A stretch of 32,241 nucleotides of DNA. Source: a virus. Numbering within the stretch: position 1 is the first letter of the stretch; every line of letters starts with the position of its first letter. This document shows, piece after piece, positions 22,875-28,055 of the stretch. Both the position numbers and the translations under genes were made by a program. The notes beneath the pieces are model-generated. The model ran no database searches. It saw nothing but the letters and a program-made list of their open reading frames with translations, and had not been told where the DNA came from. Where the stretch lies: the IMG/VR virus record IMGVR_UViG_3300046010_013256, positions 1 to 32,241 of that record; one strand, written 5' to 3'.

Positions 22875-22900
22875 CCAAAACCCGAAAAAAAGCCCACCCC
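22862..22900 (-). terminator. Hairpin with T7 tract (minus-strand terminator candidate)
   Basis: GGGGTGGGCTTTT (22862-22874) pairs with AAAAGCCCACCCC (22888-22900). Reading the minus strand, GGGGTGGGC is followed by seven T. It could insulate the 47-aa gene and the primase operon from transcription entering from the right. Confidence 0.45.
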
Positions 22901-23419
22901 AATAAACAGAACTCATATTCATATATCTTATTCTACTGTAGACCCCTGAACCCCTGGTCCAAGGCTATTTGCTACAAGGAAATTGTCGATCTTGGATAGT
23001 TTCCGCTCCACTTGTTGTAAACCATATACTTTTGTATCCAGGGTCCTACGGTTTGTAGTACTAGAGGTTCACCTATTCGATTTGACTGAATAGTTGGACC
23101 GGGGGGCCAGGGGTTCAATATACCCGCTCAGGATCTTTCCTGGGCACCTACAGAGAGGCCCTGTCGTGCCTATACCCGCTCGGGAACCCCAGGTCGAAAA
23201 TCCCAAAAATTTTTTCTCAGAGGGGGTATATAGGTAGCACGGCAGCGCGGACGCCCGCCCCCACCCCCACCCGCGTGGTGGGCCTTCGGCCCACGGCGCA
23301 CGCGCACAAGCGCACGTGCTTGCCCCTGGCCCCCTGTGCCCCTGTTCATCCACAGCCCCGCGCGTGGCGCGCTGCGTAGCGCGCACGGTCTTCGCGCGCA
23401 TTATGCGCAGGAAAGACGA
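22901..23419. other. Gene-free region with direct repeats, GC hairpins and a DnaA-box-like site
   Basis: No convincing gene. Visible items: CCCCTG-family repeats (22942-22960, 23096-23117, 23316-23345); hairpin CTATTC/GAATAG (23073-23093); direct repeat TATACCCGCTCrGGA at 23119-23133 and 23171-23185; GTGGGCC-TTC-GGCCCAC hairpin near 23278-23294; DnaA-box-like TCATCCACA (23346-23354, one mismatch to TTATCCACA); GCGCGCT-GCGT-AGCGCGC hairpin (23367-23384); perfect palindrome GCGCATTATGCGC (23396-23408). Confidence 0.5.
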
Positions 23420-23985
23420 GGGCTTGGGTTTCGGTAGCTAGGGCAGCTTCGGCGATGTCGGAGCGGCTCTCCTCGGAGGGCGACAACTTTCAGAGTCACT
23501 CTGCTGGACGGACACTCTGGGTTTGATCCTTAACATTCCAACCAATGCTTCTGACGAAAGCGTCTGGCCAACCGAGTGGGTGGGTGACGTGACTTGTCAG
23601 CGACAGAAAAAGCGGAGGTGTAATCGGCGGTCAGGTGACCAAAGGGCAAAGGCACGTAAGTGCCTCGCCGCGAAAGAATCGCCATGCGGTCGGTGGGCTA
23701 CATCCCAACAGAGTTGGGTGAGCTTCGTCCATCAATAGGGTGCATGGGTTCCGGTTCCGTAGCGTGTTCAATAGCGAGGATGTGCTGGCAGCCGGAGCAA
23801 GATGTCTCCTTCCGTGCCGGAAAAACGGATGAAAGTTATGCGGTAGCAATCCATGCGGGCCATATGCCAACCCGAGCCGACACACCGACGCATGACCTAC
23901 ACCAAGACGCACACCGCGTCACCTAACACTCAACCCTGATCCAACTGCGGTGCAGTTGGTTCAGTTCGGGACATTCATCGAGTGT
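23420..23985 (+). ncRNA. Candidate large structured RNA (~500 nt), gene-free
   Basis: About ten local hairpins occur in order: CAGAG-TCA-CTCTG (23491-23503), GACG-AAAG-CGTC (23553-23564), GGCAC-GUAA-GUGCC with a GNRA loop (23651-23664), CCCAAC-AGA-GTTGGG (23704-23718), GGAG/CTCC (23794-23809), TTCCG-TGC-CGGAA (23810-23822), GACGC-ACACC-GCGTC (23906-23920), CCAACTGC-GGT-GCAGTTGG (23941-23959), and a 9-bp stem TTCGGGACA/TGTCTCGAA (23965-23991). The reading frames here lack protein-like composition. Size, lack of genes and ornate folding recall large phage RNAs such as GOLLD and ROOL, but I cannot match either. Strand is assumed from neighbours. Confidence 0.4.
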
Positions 23986-24026
23986 CTCGAACTCGAATCA
24001 ATAACCAATCAGAGAAACTAAATCAT

Positions 24027-24395
24027 ATGAACAGCATCATTCCTGTCACAGAAAATCGCATCACCAACGTCACCATCGACAATGTCGGTGGCTTCTCGGC
24101 CTCCTTGCTTCGCAAGTCCTTGGTCGCGGCCAACCCCGGCATGTCCAAGAAGGAGATCCGCGAAGCGGTCAACGCCCGCTTGAAAGGCGAGCAAGCCGTG
24201 GCCCTCGCCAACACGAACGAGGCCGTGCGCCGTGGCTACACGTTCCTCAAGCAGACCATCAGCAAGTCTGGCCGTATGCACATCACCCTCACGCCTCCCT
24301 CGAAGGCACGTGATCGCAAGGTCGCGCTCTCGACCCTCTCGGTCGAAGAGATTGAAGCGGAGCTTCTCCGCCGTCGCGGCGTGGCCGTGGCCTAA
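24027..24395 (+). CDS. 122-aa protein of unknown function, first gene of the right-hand cluster
   Basis: ATG 24027 (MNSIIPVTENRITNVT) is preferred over an upstream alternative at 23982 that would overlap a hairpin. The sequence has a strand-rich start, then helix-rich basic segments (KKEIREAVNARLKGEQAVA, DRKVALSTLSVEEIEAELLRRRG). It is soluble and basic. The C-terminal helix pair could bind nucleic acid. No family recognised. It follows the structured-RNA candidate directly and precedes a UUCG hairpin, which suggests a separately transcribed, perhaps highly expressed, early gene. Confidence 0.7.
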   Translation: MNSIIPVTENRITNVTIDNVGGFSASLLRKSLVAANPGMSKKEIREAVNARLKGEQAVALANTNEAVRRGYTFLKQTISKSGRMHITLTPPSKARDRKVALSTLSVEEIEAELLRRRGVAVA

Positions 24396-24415
24396 TCCGG
24401 TCGCAGCTATACACT

Positions 24416-24439
24416 CGGCGCTCCCTTCGGGGAGCGTCG
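24416..24439 (+). other. 10-bp hairpin with cUUCGg tetraloop
   Basis: CGGCGCTCCC-TTCG-GGGAGCGTCG (24416-24439; one G-U pair). This very stable hairpin lies 20 nt after the 122-aa gene and 4 nt before the next ATG. There is no T-run. It probably protects the upstream mRNA end or dampens translation of the next gene. Confidence 0.55.
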
Positions 24440-24443
24440 CAGT

Positions 24444-24632
24444 ATGGCAGCACACACTGGGAACCAATGCAAAAGCCGCAGACCTATCTGCGGGAACACC
24501 CGTCACGTAGCCGATCAGGCTTTCCTCCGGAAATATGACCGCTGGCACGACCGGAACTGGTCTTACAATCCCGACCTCGATACCCGGCGACTCGCCCGCG
24601 AGGCCTCTAAAAAGGACTCTGTTGAGTCCTAA
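24444..24632 (+). CDS. 62-aa basic protein with Cys/His, unknown
   Basis: Starts MAAHTGNQCKSRRPICGNTRHV, so two Cys and two His are in a short span, which could bind a metal. It continues with an aromatic, charged segment (RKYDRWHDRNWSYNP) and helix. The start lies 4 nt after a UUCG hairpin and no Shine-Dalgarno site is visible. Its last codons form part of the terminator of the opposing gene (24609-24630). No family recognised. Confidence 0.5.
   Translation: MAAHTGNQCKSRRPICGNTRHVADQAFLRKYDRWHDRNWSYNPDLDTRRLAREASKKDSVES
24607..24630 (-). terminator. Rho-independent terminator for the minus-strand HTH gene
   Basis: Minus strand: AGGACTC-AACA-GAGTCCT (24630-24613) followed by TTTTT (24612-24608). 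A 7-bp stem with a T-run is a textbook terminator, lying 29 nt after the HTH gene's stop and inside the 3' end of the convergent 62-aa gene. Confidence 0.7.
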
Positions 24633-24654
24633 ACCCCATGGCACGTCTCTGTCC

Positions 24655-24685
24655 GTTGTCAGCTATCCCCTGTTTCCCTGACAAC
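24655..24685. repeat. 8-bp inverted repeat bracketing a CCCCTG repeat
   Basis: GTTGTCAG (24655-24662) and CTGACAAC (24678-24685) are perfect inverted arms. Between them lies ATCCCCTGTTTCCC, a CCCCTGnn-family repeat. The element contains the stop codon of the minus-strand HTH gene (24659-24661). Confidence 0.5.
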
Positions 24686-25168
24686 TTCGGCCTCGAATTC
24701 GGTATCCACGACATCATTATCAATCCGCGTCACAACCGCACCGGCCGTTTGATGCATGAATCCCACGTTGATGACGGACGTCGATCCTTTCTCCTCGTCC
24801 AGTCCAACCGCTTTCCTCGCCATGTTGTCGGCGATCTGCGCGTCCTTCCATGATCGGGGCGTTGGAAGACGCGCGCTTTTCAGCGCCTTGTGCGCCATCT
24901 CATAGACCACTGCTCTGTGGGCCGCACCCTTCTCCTTCCAGTTTTCTTCTAGGACTTTAGCCAGCACTTCAACTTCTTTAGGCGCAGGCTCTTGCGCCAA
25001 TGCTTCCCTCTTAATTTTATACCACCCAGCCTTTCCGATCTTGGTATAGATGGTATTTTCAGGAATTCCAAAGCGGCTCGACATCTCACGCGGGGTCATC
25101 CCGCTCAGATAGCACGCCTTGATCGTCTCCCATCTTTCCTTGGGTATGTTCGTTCTTATCTTGCCCAC
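24659..25168 (-). CDS. HTH DNA-binding protein, candidate terminase small subunit
   Basis: 169 aa from GTG 25168 (MGKIRTNIPKERW), just after the palindrome on that strand. The N-terminal ~50 residues form a helix-turn-helix: IKACYLSGMTPREMSSRFG and IPENTIYTKIGKAGW. A helical middle follows (KVLEENWKEKGAAHRAVVYEM, KDAQIADNMARKAVGLDEE) and an acidic tail. This layout matches HTH-containing small terminases and related phage proteins. TerL here has no adjacent partner, and this gene is on the same strand as the structural genes, which supports TerS. A transcriptional regulator is the main alternative. It is monocistronic with its own terminator at 24607-24630. Confidence 0.55.
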   Translation of the reverse strand: MGKIRTNIPKERWETIKACYLSGMTPREMSSRFGIPENTIYTKIGKAGWYKIKREALAQEPAPKEVEVLAKVLEENWKEKGAAHRAVVYEMAHKALKSARLPTPRSWKDAQIADNMARKAVGLDEEKGSTSVINVGFMHQTAGAVVTRIDNDVVDTEFEAEVVRETGDS

Positions 25169-25188
25169 AGGTGACCATCACCTATACC
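25161..25188 (+). promoter_or_regulatory. Promoter with palindrome in its spacer, ahead of the small-gene cluster
   Basis: TTGCCC (25161-25166), a 16-nt spacer, TATACC (25183-25188). The palindrome AGGTGACCATCACCT (25169-25183) fills the spacer, as at the capsid and 8.6-kb promoters. It overlaps the GTG start of the divergent HTH gene, so one bound factor could control both directions. Confidence 0.55.
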
Positions 25189-25256
25189 TGATCCCCTGTT
25201 CCCCTGCAACATCAATCCCTATTTCCCTAAACATCAACCCTAAATCAACCAACATC
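25189..25256 (+). other. Leader with CCCCTG repeats
   Basis: Contains TCCCCTGTTCCCCTGC (25191-25206), then TCCCTATTTCCCTA and an unstructured CA-rich stretch up to ATG 25257. The repeat recurs almost exactly at 25862-25877. No Shine-Dalgarno site is visible. Confidence 0.4.
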
Positions 25257-25535
25257 ATGCAAGACATCATCGTCGGTAAATACACCATCCTCTCCTACGA
25301 AGCCGCGCGCTACGACTACGAGAACTACCTGCTCACCTTCAGCGGGCTGCTCGGCTGGACGCTCTCGGCCGCCGAGGCCCCGAACGAACTCTCCCTCCAG
25401 CTCACCGACGCGGAGGCCAAGGAACTCCTGCGCACGTGGGAGCTGGCCAAGCAAAGCGAGGCCGACATGGCCAAGCACGCCGAAGAGCCCGAATACGACC
25501 CCGAGGTCGAGGACTTCCTGCTCGGTCATCCCTGA
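25257..25535 (+). CDS. 92-aa acidic protein, unknown
   Basis: ATG 25257 (MQDIIVGKYTILSYEAARYD) is the natural start; the frame extends upstream only through the promoter and repeats. An N-terminal beta/aromatic part is followed by an acidic helix (LTDAEAKELLRTWELAKQ) and a very acidic tail (EEPEYDPEVEDF). The net charge suggests a DNA-mimic or inhibitor-type small protein, but this is speculation. It is the first gene behind the 25.2-kb promoter. Confidence 0.65.
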   Translation: MQDIIVGKYTILSYEAARYDYENYLLTFSGLLGWTLSAAEAPNELSLQLTDAEAKELLRTWELAKQSEADMAKHAEEPEYDPEVEDFLLGHP

Positions 25536-25538
25536 GTC

Positions 25539-25643
25539 ATGAAAACCCGCATCCTCCTGCACCTGCGCTGCATCTTCTGGCGACCGGCGCACCTCTGGTT
25601 CCACGTCGCCGGGATTCTGCGCGAGTTCCATCTCCATTCATGA
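25539..25643 (+). CDS. 34-aa Arg/His/Trp-rich peptide
   Basis: ATG 25539, 3 nt after the previous stop; ends TGA 25641-25643 overlapping the next ATG. It begins MKTRILLHLRCIFW and contains HLWFHVAGILREF, an amphipathic to hydrophobic helix with basic residues. It may associate with membranes. Support comes only from tight spacing and coupling. Confidence 0.45.
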   Translation: MKTRILLHLRCIFWRPAHLWFHVAGILREFHLHS

Positions 25644-25861
25644 AACAACAACACCGCCACACCAAAGCCGCCGTCTCCGACGAGCGCGACCGCCCGCAAA
25701 AGAAACGCGGCGGCAAGGCCAAGCCCTACAAGATCGCCAGTATCAGCCGGTGGTCGAGTAAAGAGTTCACCATCGGCCGCTACGAAACATTCGAGCGTGC
25801 CGAGCAGGCCCTCGTTTCCCTGCGCAAGAGCTGGCCCGACTGCGTTTTGGTCAGCCCCTAG
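25640..25861 (+). CDS. 73-aa basic protein, unknown
   Basis: ATG 25640 overlaps the previous stop. The first ~35 residues are highly basic (KKRGGKAKPYK). The rest (YETFERAEQALVSLRKSWPDC) resembles the small alpha/beta 'query-sequence' domains of phage proteins with an 'F-x-T-x-x-E-A' strand-helix. It probably contacts nucleic acid. Its stop abuts a CCCCTG repeat. Confidence 0.55.
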   Translation: MKQQHRHTKAAVSDERDRPQKKRGGKAKPYKIASISRWSSKEFTIGRYETFERAEQALVSLRKSWPDCVLVSP

Positions 25862-25980
25862 TCCCCTGTTCCCCTGCGCCGCGAATCCCTTGGTCCACTG
25901 AGCCAGGGATTCGCAAACCCTTTCCGCCGACCCTCTGTCGGCACCAACACAACAACACCAACACAAGGAGACAACACACC
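25862..25980 (+). promoter_or_regulatory. Intercistronic region with repeat, 12-bp hairpin and CA-rich leader
   Basis: TCCCCTGTTCCCCTGC (25862-25877), then an inverted repeat GCGAATCCCT(T)GG / CCAGGGATTCGC (25881-25914), a small hairpin CCGAC/GTCGG (25927-25941), and an unstructured CA-rich leader carrying AAGGAG 10 nt before ATG 25981. The hairpin probably ends or processes the upstream transcript. Confidence 0.5.
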
Positions 25981-26112
25981 ATGCCACTGCATGCAATCCT
26001 CATCGCCGAGAATGGCGAGATCGACGCGGCCATCGAGTCCATGATGGCCCGCAAACCGCAACTGAGCGCCGACGACATCATCGACGCCATCGCCTGCCAA
26101 CCCGTGGAATGA
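25981..26112 (+). CDS. 43-aa acidic protein
   Basis: Starts MPLHAILIAENGEID behind a good AAGGAG site; ends TGA 26110-26112. Ala/Ile/Asp-rich and helical (LSADDIIDAIACQP). No family recognised. ATGA-coupled to the next gene. The strong ribosome-binding site, rare in this cluster, suggests it leads a sub-operon. Confidence 0.55.
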   Translation: MPLHAILIAENGEIDAAIESMMARKPQLSADDIIDAIACQPVE

Positions 26113-26273
26113 AGACTCCAAATTCACCGACCACGATGGCCTTCATCTCGACGCCGCCGGTCACGCGCCTGCGCATCGAGCAAGTCCAACCCCGGCCGCC
26201 GCGCAAGACCGAGTTCGTCTGGCGTCCCGGCCACAAGCACATGGTCCGTGTGCCCTGCGTATCCCATGCGTAG
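26109..26273 (+). CDS. 54-aa basic Pro-rich protein
   Basis: ATG 26109 overlaps the previous stop; ends TAG 26271-26273. It contains VTRLRIEQVQPRPPRKTEF and a basic His-containing end. It is probably partly disordered. It overlaps the next gene by 8 nt in another frame. Unknown function. Confidence 0.45.
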   Translation: MKTPNSPTTMAFISTPPVTRLRIEQVQPRPPRKTEFVWRPGHKHMVRVPCVSHA

Positions 26274-26385
26274 GCTCGTCGCGATCATGGTCTGGCTGGC
26301 CTGTCTGGTCGGCCACAATCCCCTGGGCCACTGGCTCTATGAGACCAGCGGCGCACTCGAACTCTGGCTCGATGAACGGGCCTAG
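26266..26385 (+). CDS. 39-aa hydrophobic protein
   Basis: ATG 26266 (MRRLVAIMVWLACLVGHNPLG) to TAG 26383-26385. A basic start followed by a hydrophobic helix reads like a signal peptide or single membrane anchor. A Trp/Leu-rich end (LELWLDERA) could form an interfacial helix. It may be a small membrane protein affecting superinfection. Evidence is limited to composition and coupling. Confidence 0.45.
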   Translation: MRRLVAIMVWLACLVGHNPLGHWLYETSGALELWLDERA

Positions 26386-26400
26386 AGTCTTTTTGCTTGC

Positions 26401-26456
26401 GGTGACAACCACCCCAAGCAGATAACCACAAACACAACACCGGGTGACAACACCCA
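26401..26456 (+). promoter_or_regulatory. Palindrome variant and second palindrome upstream of the 74-aa gene
   Basis: GGTGACAACCACC (26401-26413) is a two-mismatch member of the recurrent palindrome family. TTGCGG (26397-26402) and AGATAA (26420-26425) flank it at 17 nt, so it is a possible but weaker promoter. GGGTG-ACAA-CACCC (26443-26456) follows. Together they occupy the 88-nt gap before ATG 26474. Confidence 0.4.
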
Positions 26457-26473
26457 TTAGACAAAAGCACATC

Positions 26474-26698
26474 ATGAAAACACCGCATCGTCGTGGCGTC
26501 TCGCGCCACTATTCCATCACACCGGCCATCACACCGAAACACTTCCAGTGGGGCCGTGTCATAGCCGAGCAACGCGCGCAACGCACCAGCCTGCCGTGGA
26601 AAATGTCCGTCGGCCGCTATCTGGCTCTCGGGGCCACCCTCAACGAAGCCACCGCCGATCTCTTCGCCAAGGTCGTGTGTGGTAATCCGCTGGCCTAA
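26474..26698 (+). CDS. 74-aa protein of unknown function
   Basis: ATG 26474 (MKTPHRRGVSRHYS). Basic N-terminus, then helix (GRVIAEQRAQRTSLPWKM) and Ala/Leu-rich end (YLALGATLNEATADLFAK). It is first after a palindrome-containing gap and 4 nt before the next gene. No family recognised. Confidence 0.55.
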   Translation: MKTPHRRGVSRHYSITPAITPKHFQWGRVIAEQRAQRTSLPWKMSVGRYLALGATLNEATADLFAKVVCGNPLA

Positions 26699-26702
26699 CA
26701 CC

Positions 26703-26999
26703 ATGGGAGGATCACTCAACCACCGGCTCTTCGCCGATCACCTCGGCAAAGATGTCATCGTCAAAATATGGGACGATCTGTGCGAGCAGTCCCGCCACGA
26801 CCACGGCCATTCCTACTCCGGGGATATCGGCATGTTGCGCGGAAAAATCGAGTGGCATGACGCGTCGCTGTCCTCACGCAGTGAGGCCAGTGACTTTATC
26901 TCCGATAACCACAAAGAAAAATGGAACCCGCCGGTCGCCGTCTCGTTCAACGAAGAGGGCGTGAAGTTCTGGCTCATCGGAGGCTGGTGCCGCTCATGA
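26703..26999 (+). CDS. 98-aa protein of unknown function
   Basis: ATG 26703 (MGGSLNHRLFADHL) is preferred because it lies 4 nt after the previous stop. Mixed alpha/beta, with HDHGHSYSGDIG (His-rich loop), SRSEASDFISDN and a Trp-rich strand end (GVKFWLIGGWC). The His/Asp cluster could bind a metal. It is ATGA-coupled to the next gene. Confidence 0.6.
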   Translation: MGGSLNHRLFADHLGKDVIVKIWDDLCEQSRHDHGHSYSGDIGMLRGKIEWHDASLSSRSEASDFISDNHKEKWNPPVAVSFNEEGVKFWLIGGWCRS

Positions 27000-27202
27000 A
27001 CATCAACGACGCCATCAAAATGCTGCGCGACGCCAAGAAAGAAGGCGTGAAGGACATCGTCCTCGCCTACTGGACGGCCGACATGTTCGACCAGAAAGAG
27101 GGCGACGCCTGGGCGGAGATCTCCGGCATCATCGAAGACGACATGGACTGGTCTATGGCCCACGACCAGATGTCCCAAATCGCCGACCTCGCAGACGTAT
27201 GA
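26996..27202 (+). CDS. 68-aa acidic protein
   Basis: ATG 26996 (MNINDAIKMLRDAKKEG) overlaps the previous stop. Helix, strand (KDIVLAYWTADMF), then acidic helices with DDMDWSMAHDQM. This is the pattern of small phage proteins that begin 'M-x-I-x-D-A-I-x-x-L' and hold a buried Trp. No function assigned; the acidity would fit an inhibitor or adaptor. Confidence 0.6.
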   Translation: MNINDAIKMLRDAKKEGVKDIVLAYWTADMFDQKEGDAWAEISGIIEDDMDWSMAHDQMSQIADLADV

Positions 27203-27285
27203 ACCTCCACAACCAACTCCTCATCGCCGCGCTGGCCCTGTTTGCCTTCATGCAACTGGTCGACCGGCTCATCCCGACACCATGA
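27199..27285 (+). CDS. 28-aa membrane peptide
   Basis: ATG 27199 to TGA 27283-27285, ATGA-coupled on both sides. MNLHNQLLIAALALFAFMQLV is almost entirely one hydrophobic helix (shown only to its boundary by position 21), ending DRLIPTP. Real coding status is supported by exact double coupling. It would be a single-pass inner-membrane peptide. Confidence 0.45.
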   Translation: MNLHNQLLIAALALFAFMQLVDRLIPTP

Positions 27286-27521
27286 ACCTTATCACCAACA
27301 ACAACGACATTCATGTCTACGTCGACGACACGCAAGAGGTCGTCGTGACCGACGAACTCATCTTCGACCCCGACCACCGCACGATCGGTCGCGGGACATA
27401 CAACCCCGCCGAGGTCGAAGCTCCGTGGCACATCAAGTTCTACGACCTCAACTGGGCGAGGACTTACAAAACTCCCGAGGAAATCTCCGAGGATTACCTT
27501 CGGGTCTACCCTCGTCGCTGA
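27282..27521 (+). CDS. 79-aa acidic protein of unknown function
   Basis: ATG 27282 (MNLITNNNDIHVYVDD) overlaps the previous stop. Beta-rich acidic first half, then APWHIKFYDLNWART and an acidic helix. Soluble. No family recognised. It is separated from the next gene by 3 nt. Confidence 0.6.
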   Translation: MNLITNNNDIHVYVDDTQEVVVTDELIFDPDHRTIGRGTYNPAEVEAPWHIKFYDLNWARTYKTPEEISEDYLRVYPRR

Positions 27522-27524
27522 CTA

Positions 27525-27815
27525 ATGAACCCCTGCACCCCTGGTCCGTGGCACGTGGACCTCAATCAACCCTGTCCCGAGTGTTTCCGCGAGGAGGACG
27601 GCAAGTGGTTCTATCCCTGTCCGTCTGACGACTGCGTCCTTCACGACGCACGTCTCATCGCCGCTGCACCCGACCTGCTCGAAGCCCTGCGCTACCTGCT
27701 CGCCGACCATCAACGGATGTTCACCGAGGCGCATCCCGATTCAACGATCGCTTGGCGGGATTGCGAGGAAGTCAAGGGGGCCAAAGCCGCCATCAAGAAA
27801 GCCACACAACCATGA
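27525..27815 (+). CDS. 'TPGPWHV' phage protein with Cys pairs
   Basis: 96 aa. It begins MNPCTPGPWHVDL and has DARLIAAAPDLLEALRYLL in the middle. These are the hallmarks of a widespread family of small phage proteins (TPGPW..., then 'A-x-L-I-A-A-A-P-x-L-L-x-A-L'). CPECF and CPSDDC add four Cys that could bind zinc. The C-terminal KAAIKKATQP is identical to that of the next gene because both lie in a 35-bp direct repeat. Function unknown. A partial paralogue is encoded at 28051-28434. Confidence 0.75.
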   Translation: MNPCTPGPWHVDLNQPCPECFREEDGKWFYPCPSDDCVLHDARLIAAAPDLLEALRYLLADHQRMFTEAHPDSTIAWRDCEEVKGAKAAIKKATQP

Positions 27816-27816
27816 A
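27782..27816 (+). repeat. 35-bp direct repeat, copy 1, at an ATGA gene junction
   Basis: Identical to 28021-28055. It covers the last codons of one gene (AAIKKATQP), its TGA and the ATG of the next. Copy distance is 239 bp, the length of one gene cassette. Confidence 0.85.
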
Positions 27817-28054
27817 AACACAACACACATCCGACGCAGCCATCAGTCAAGCCGCGCAACTTCTGGAACAAGATTGGCAAGCAGCCGTCAACCTGATGGC
27901 CGCATCACAAGACCTCTACTGGGCCGCCCGCTGCGCCTTGGCCGATCTCGAAGGCATCATGCCCGAGTTCGAGCCGAGCGGAGACCGCGAGCATCCGGCA
28001 TGGCAGACCATCAAGGAACTCAAAGCCGCCATCAAGAAAGCCACACAACCATGA
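27812..28054 (+). CDS. 80-aa helical protein flanked by direct repeats
   Basis: ATG 27812 (MKTQHTSDAAISQAAQLL) overlaps the previous stop. Nearly all alpha-helical (LEQDWQAAVNLMAASQDLY), resembling the helical part of 'LIAAAPDLLEAL' proteins without their TPGPW start. It ends in the same KAAIKKATQP. The gene is bounded on both sides by the 35-bp repeat and looks like a mobile or duplicated cassette. Confidence 0.65.
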   Translation: MKTQHTSDAAISQAAQLLEQDWQAAVNLMAASQDLYWAARCALADLEGIMPEFEPSGDREHPAWQTIKELKAAIKKATQP

Positions 28055-28055
28055 A
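28021..28055 (+). repeat. 35-bp direct repeat, copy 2
   Basis: Identical to 27782-27816 and again placed over an ATGA junction. The last 15 nt (CCACACAACCATGAA) also occur at the primase start junction, 20011-20025. Confidence 0.85.

Larger units (their letters stand above)
22535..22900. repeat. Imperfect long palindrome with G-quadruplex tracts and AT-rich centre (candidate replication origin)
   Basis: Outer arms 22535-22553 and 22882-22900 are inverted copies of GGGGTGGGCTTTTTTCGGG (one T difference). Inner arms 22617-22636 and 22762-22781 are inverted copies (two differences). 22628-22655 has six runs of three or more G on the plus strand; 22752-22770 has four C4 runs (G on the minus strand). 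The centre contains GC palindromes (CGCCGCGCGGCG; GGCGGCC/GGCCGCC) and an AT-rich stretch at 22719-22748. ORFs crossing it have no protein-like composition. Position just after the primase-helicase supports an origin role. Confidence 0.5.

Noticed and set aside
22594-22999. Overlapping 102-aa (minus) and 114-aa (plus) frames in the G-rich palindrome
   Set aside because: Their composition simply mirrors the CCCCACCCC and GGGGTGGGG repeats; no start signals.
23660-23926. 80-88 aa plus-strand frame (possible ATG at 23684)
   Set aside because: No Shine-Dalgarno site, unlikely amino-acid composition, and it lies over a series of hairpins. It is treated as part of the RNA candidate, though a real gene cannot be fully excluded.
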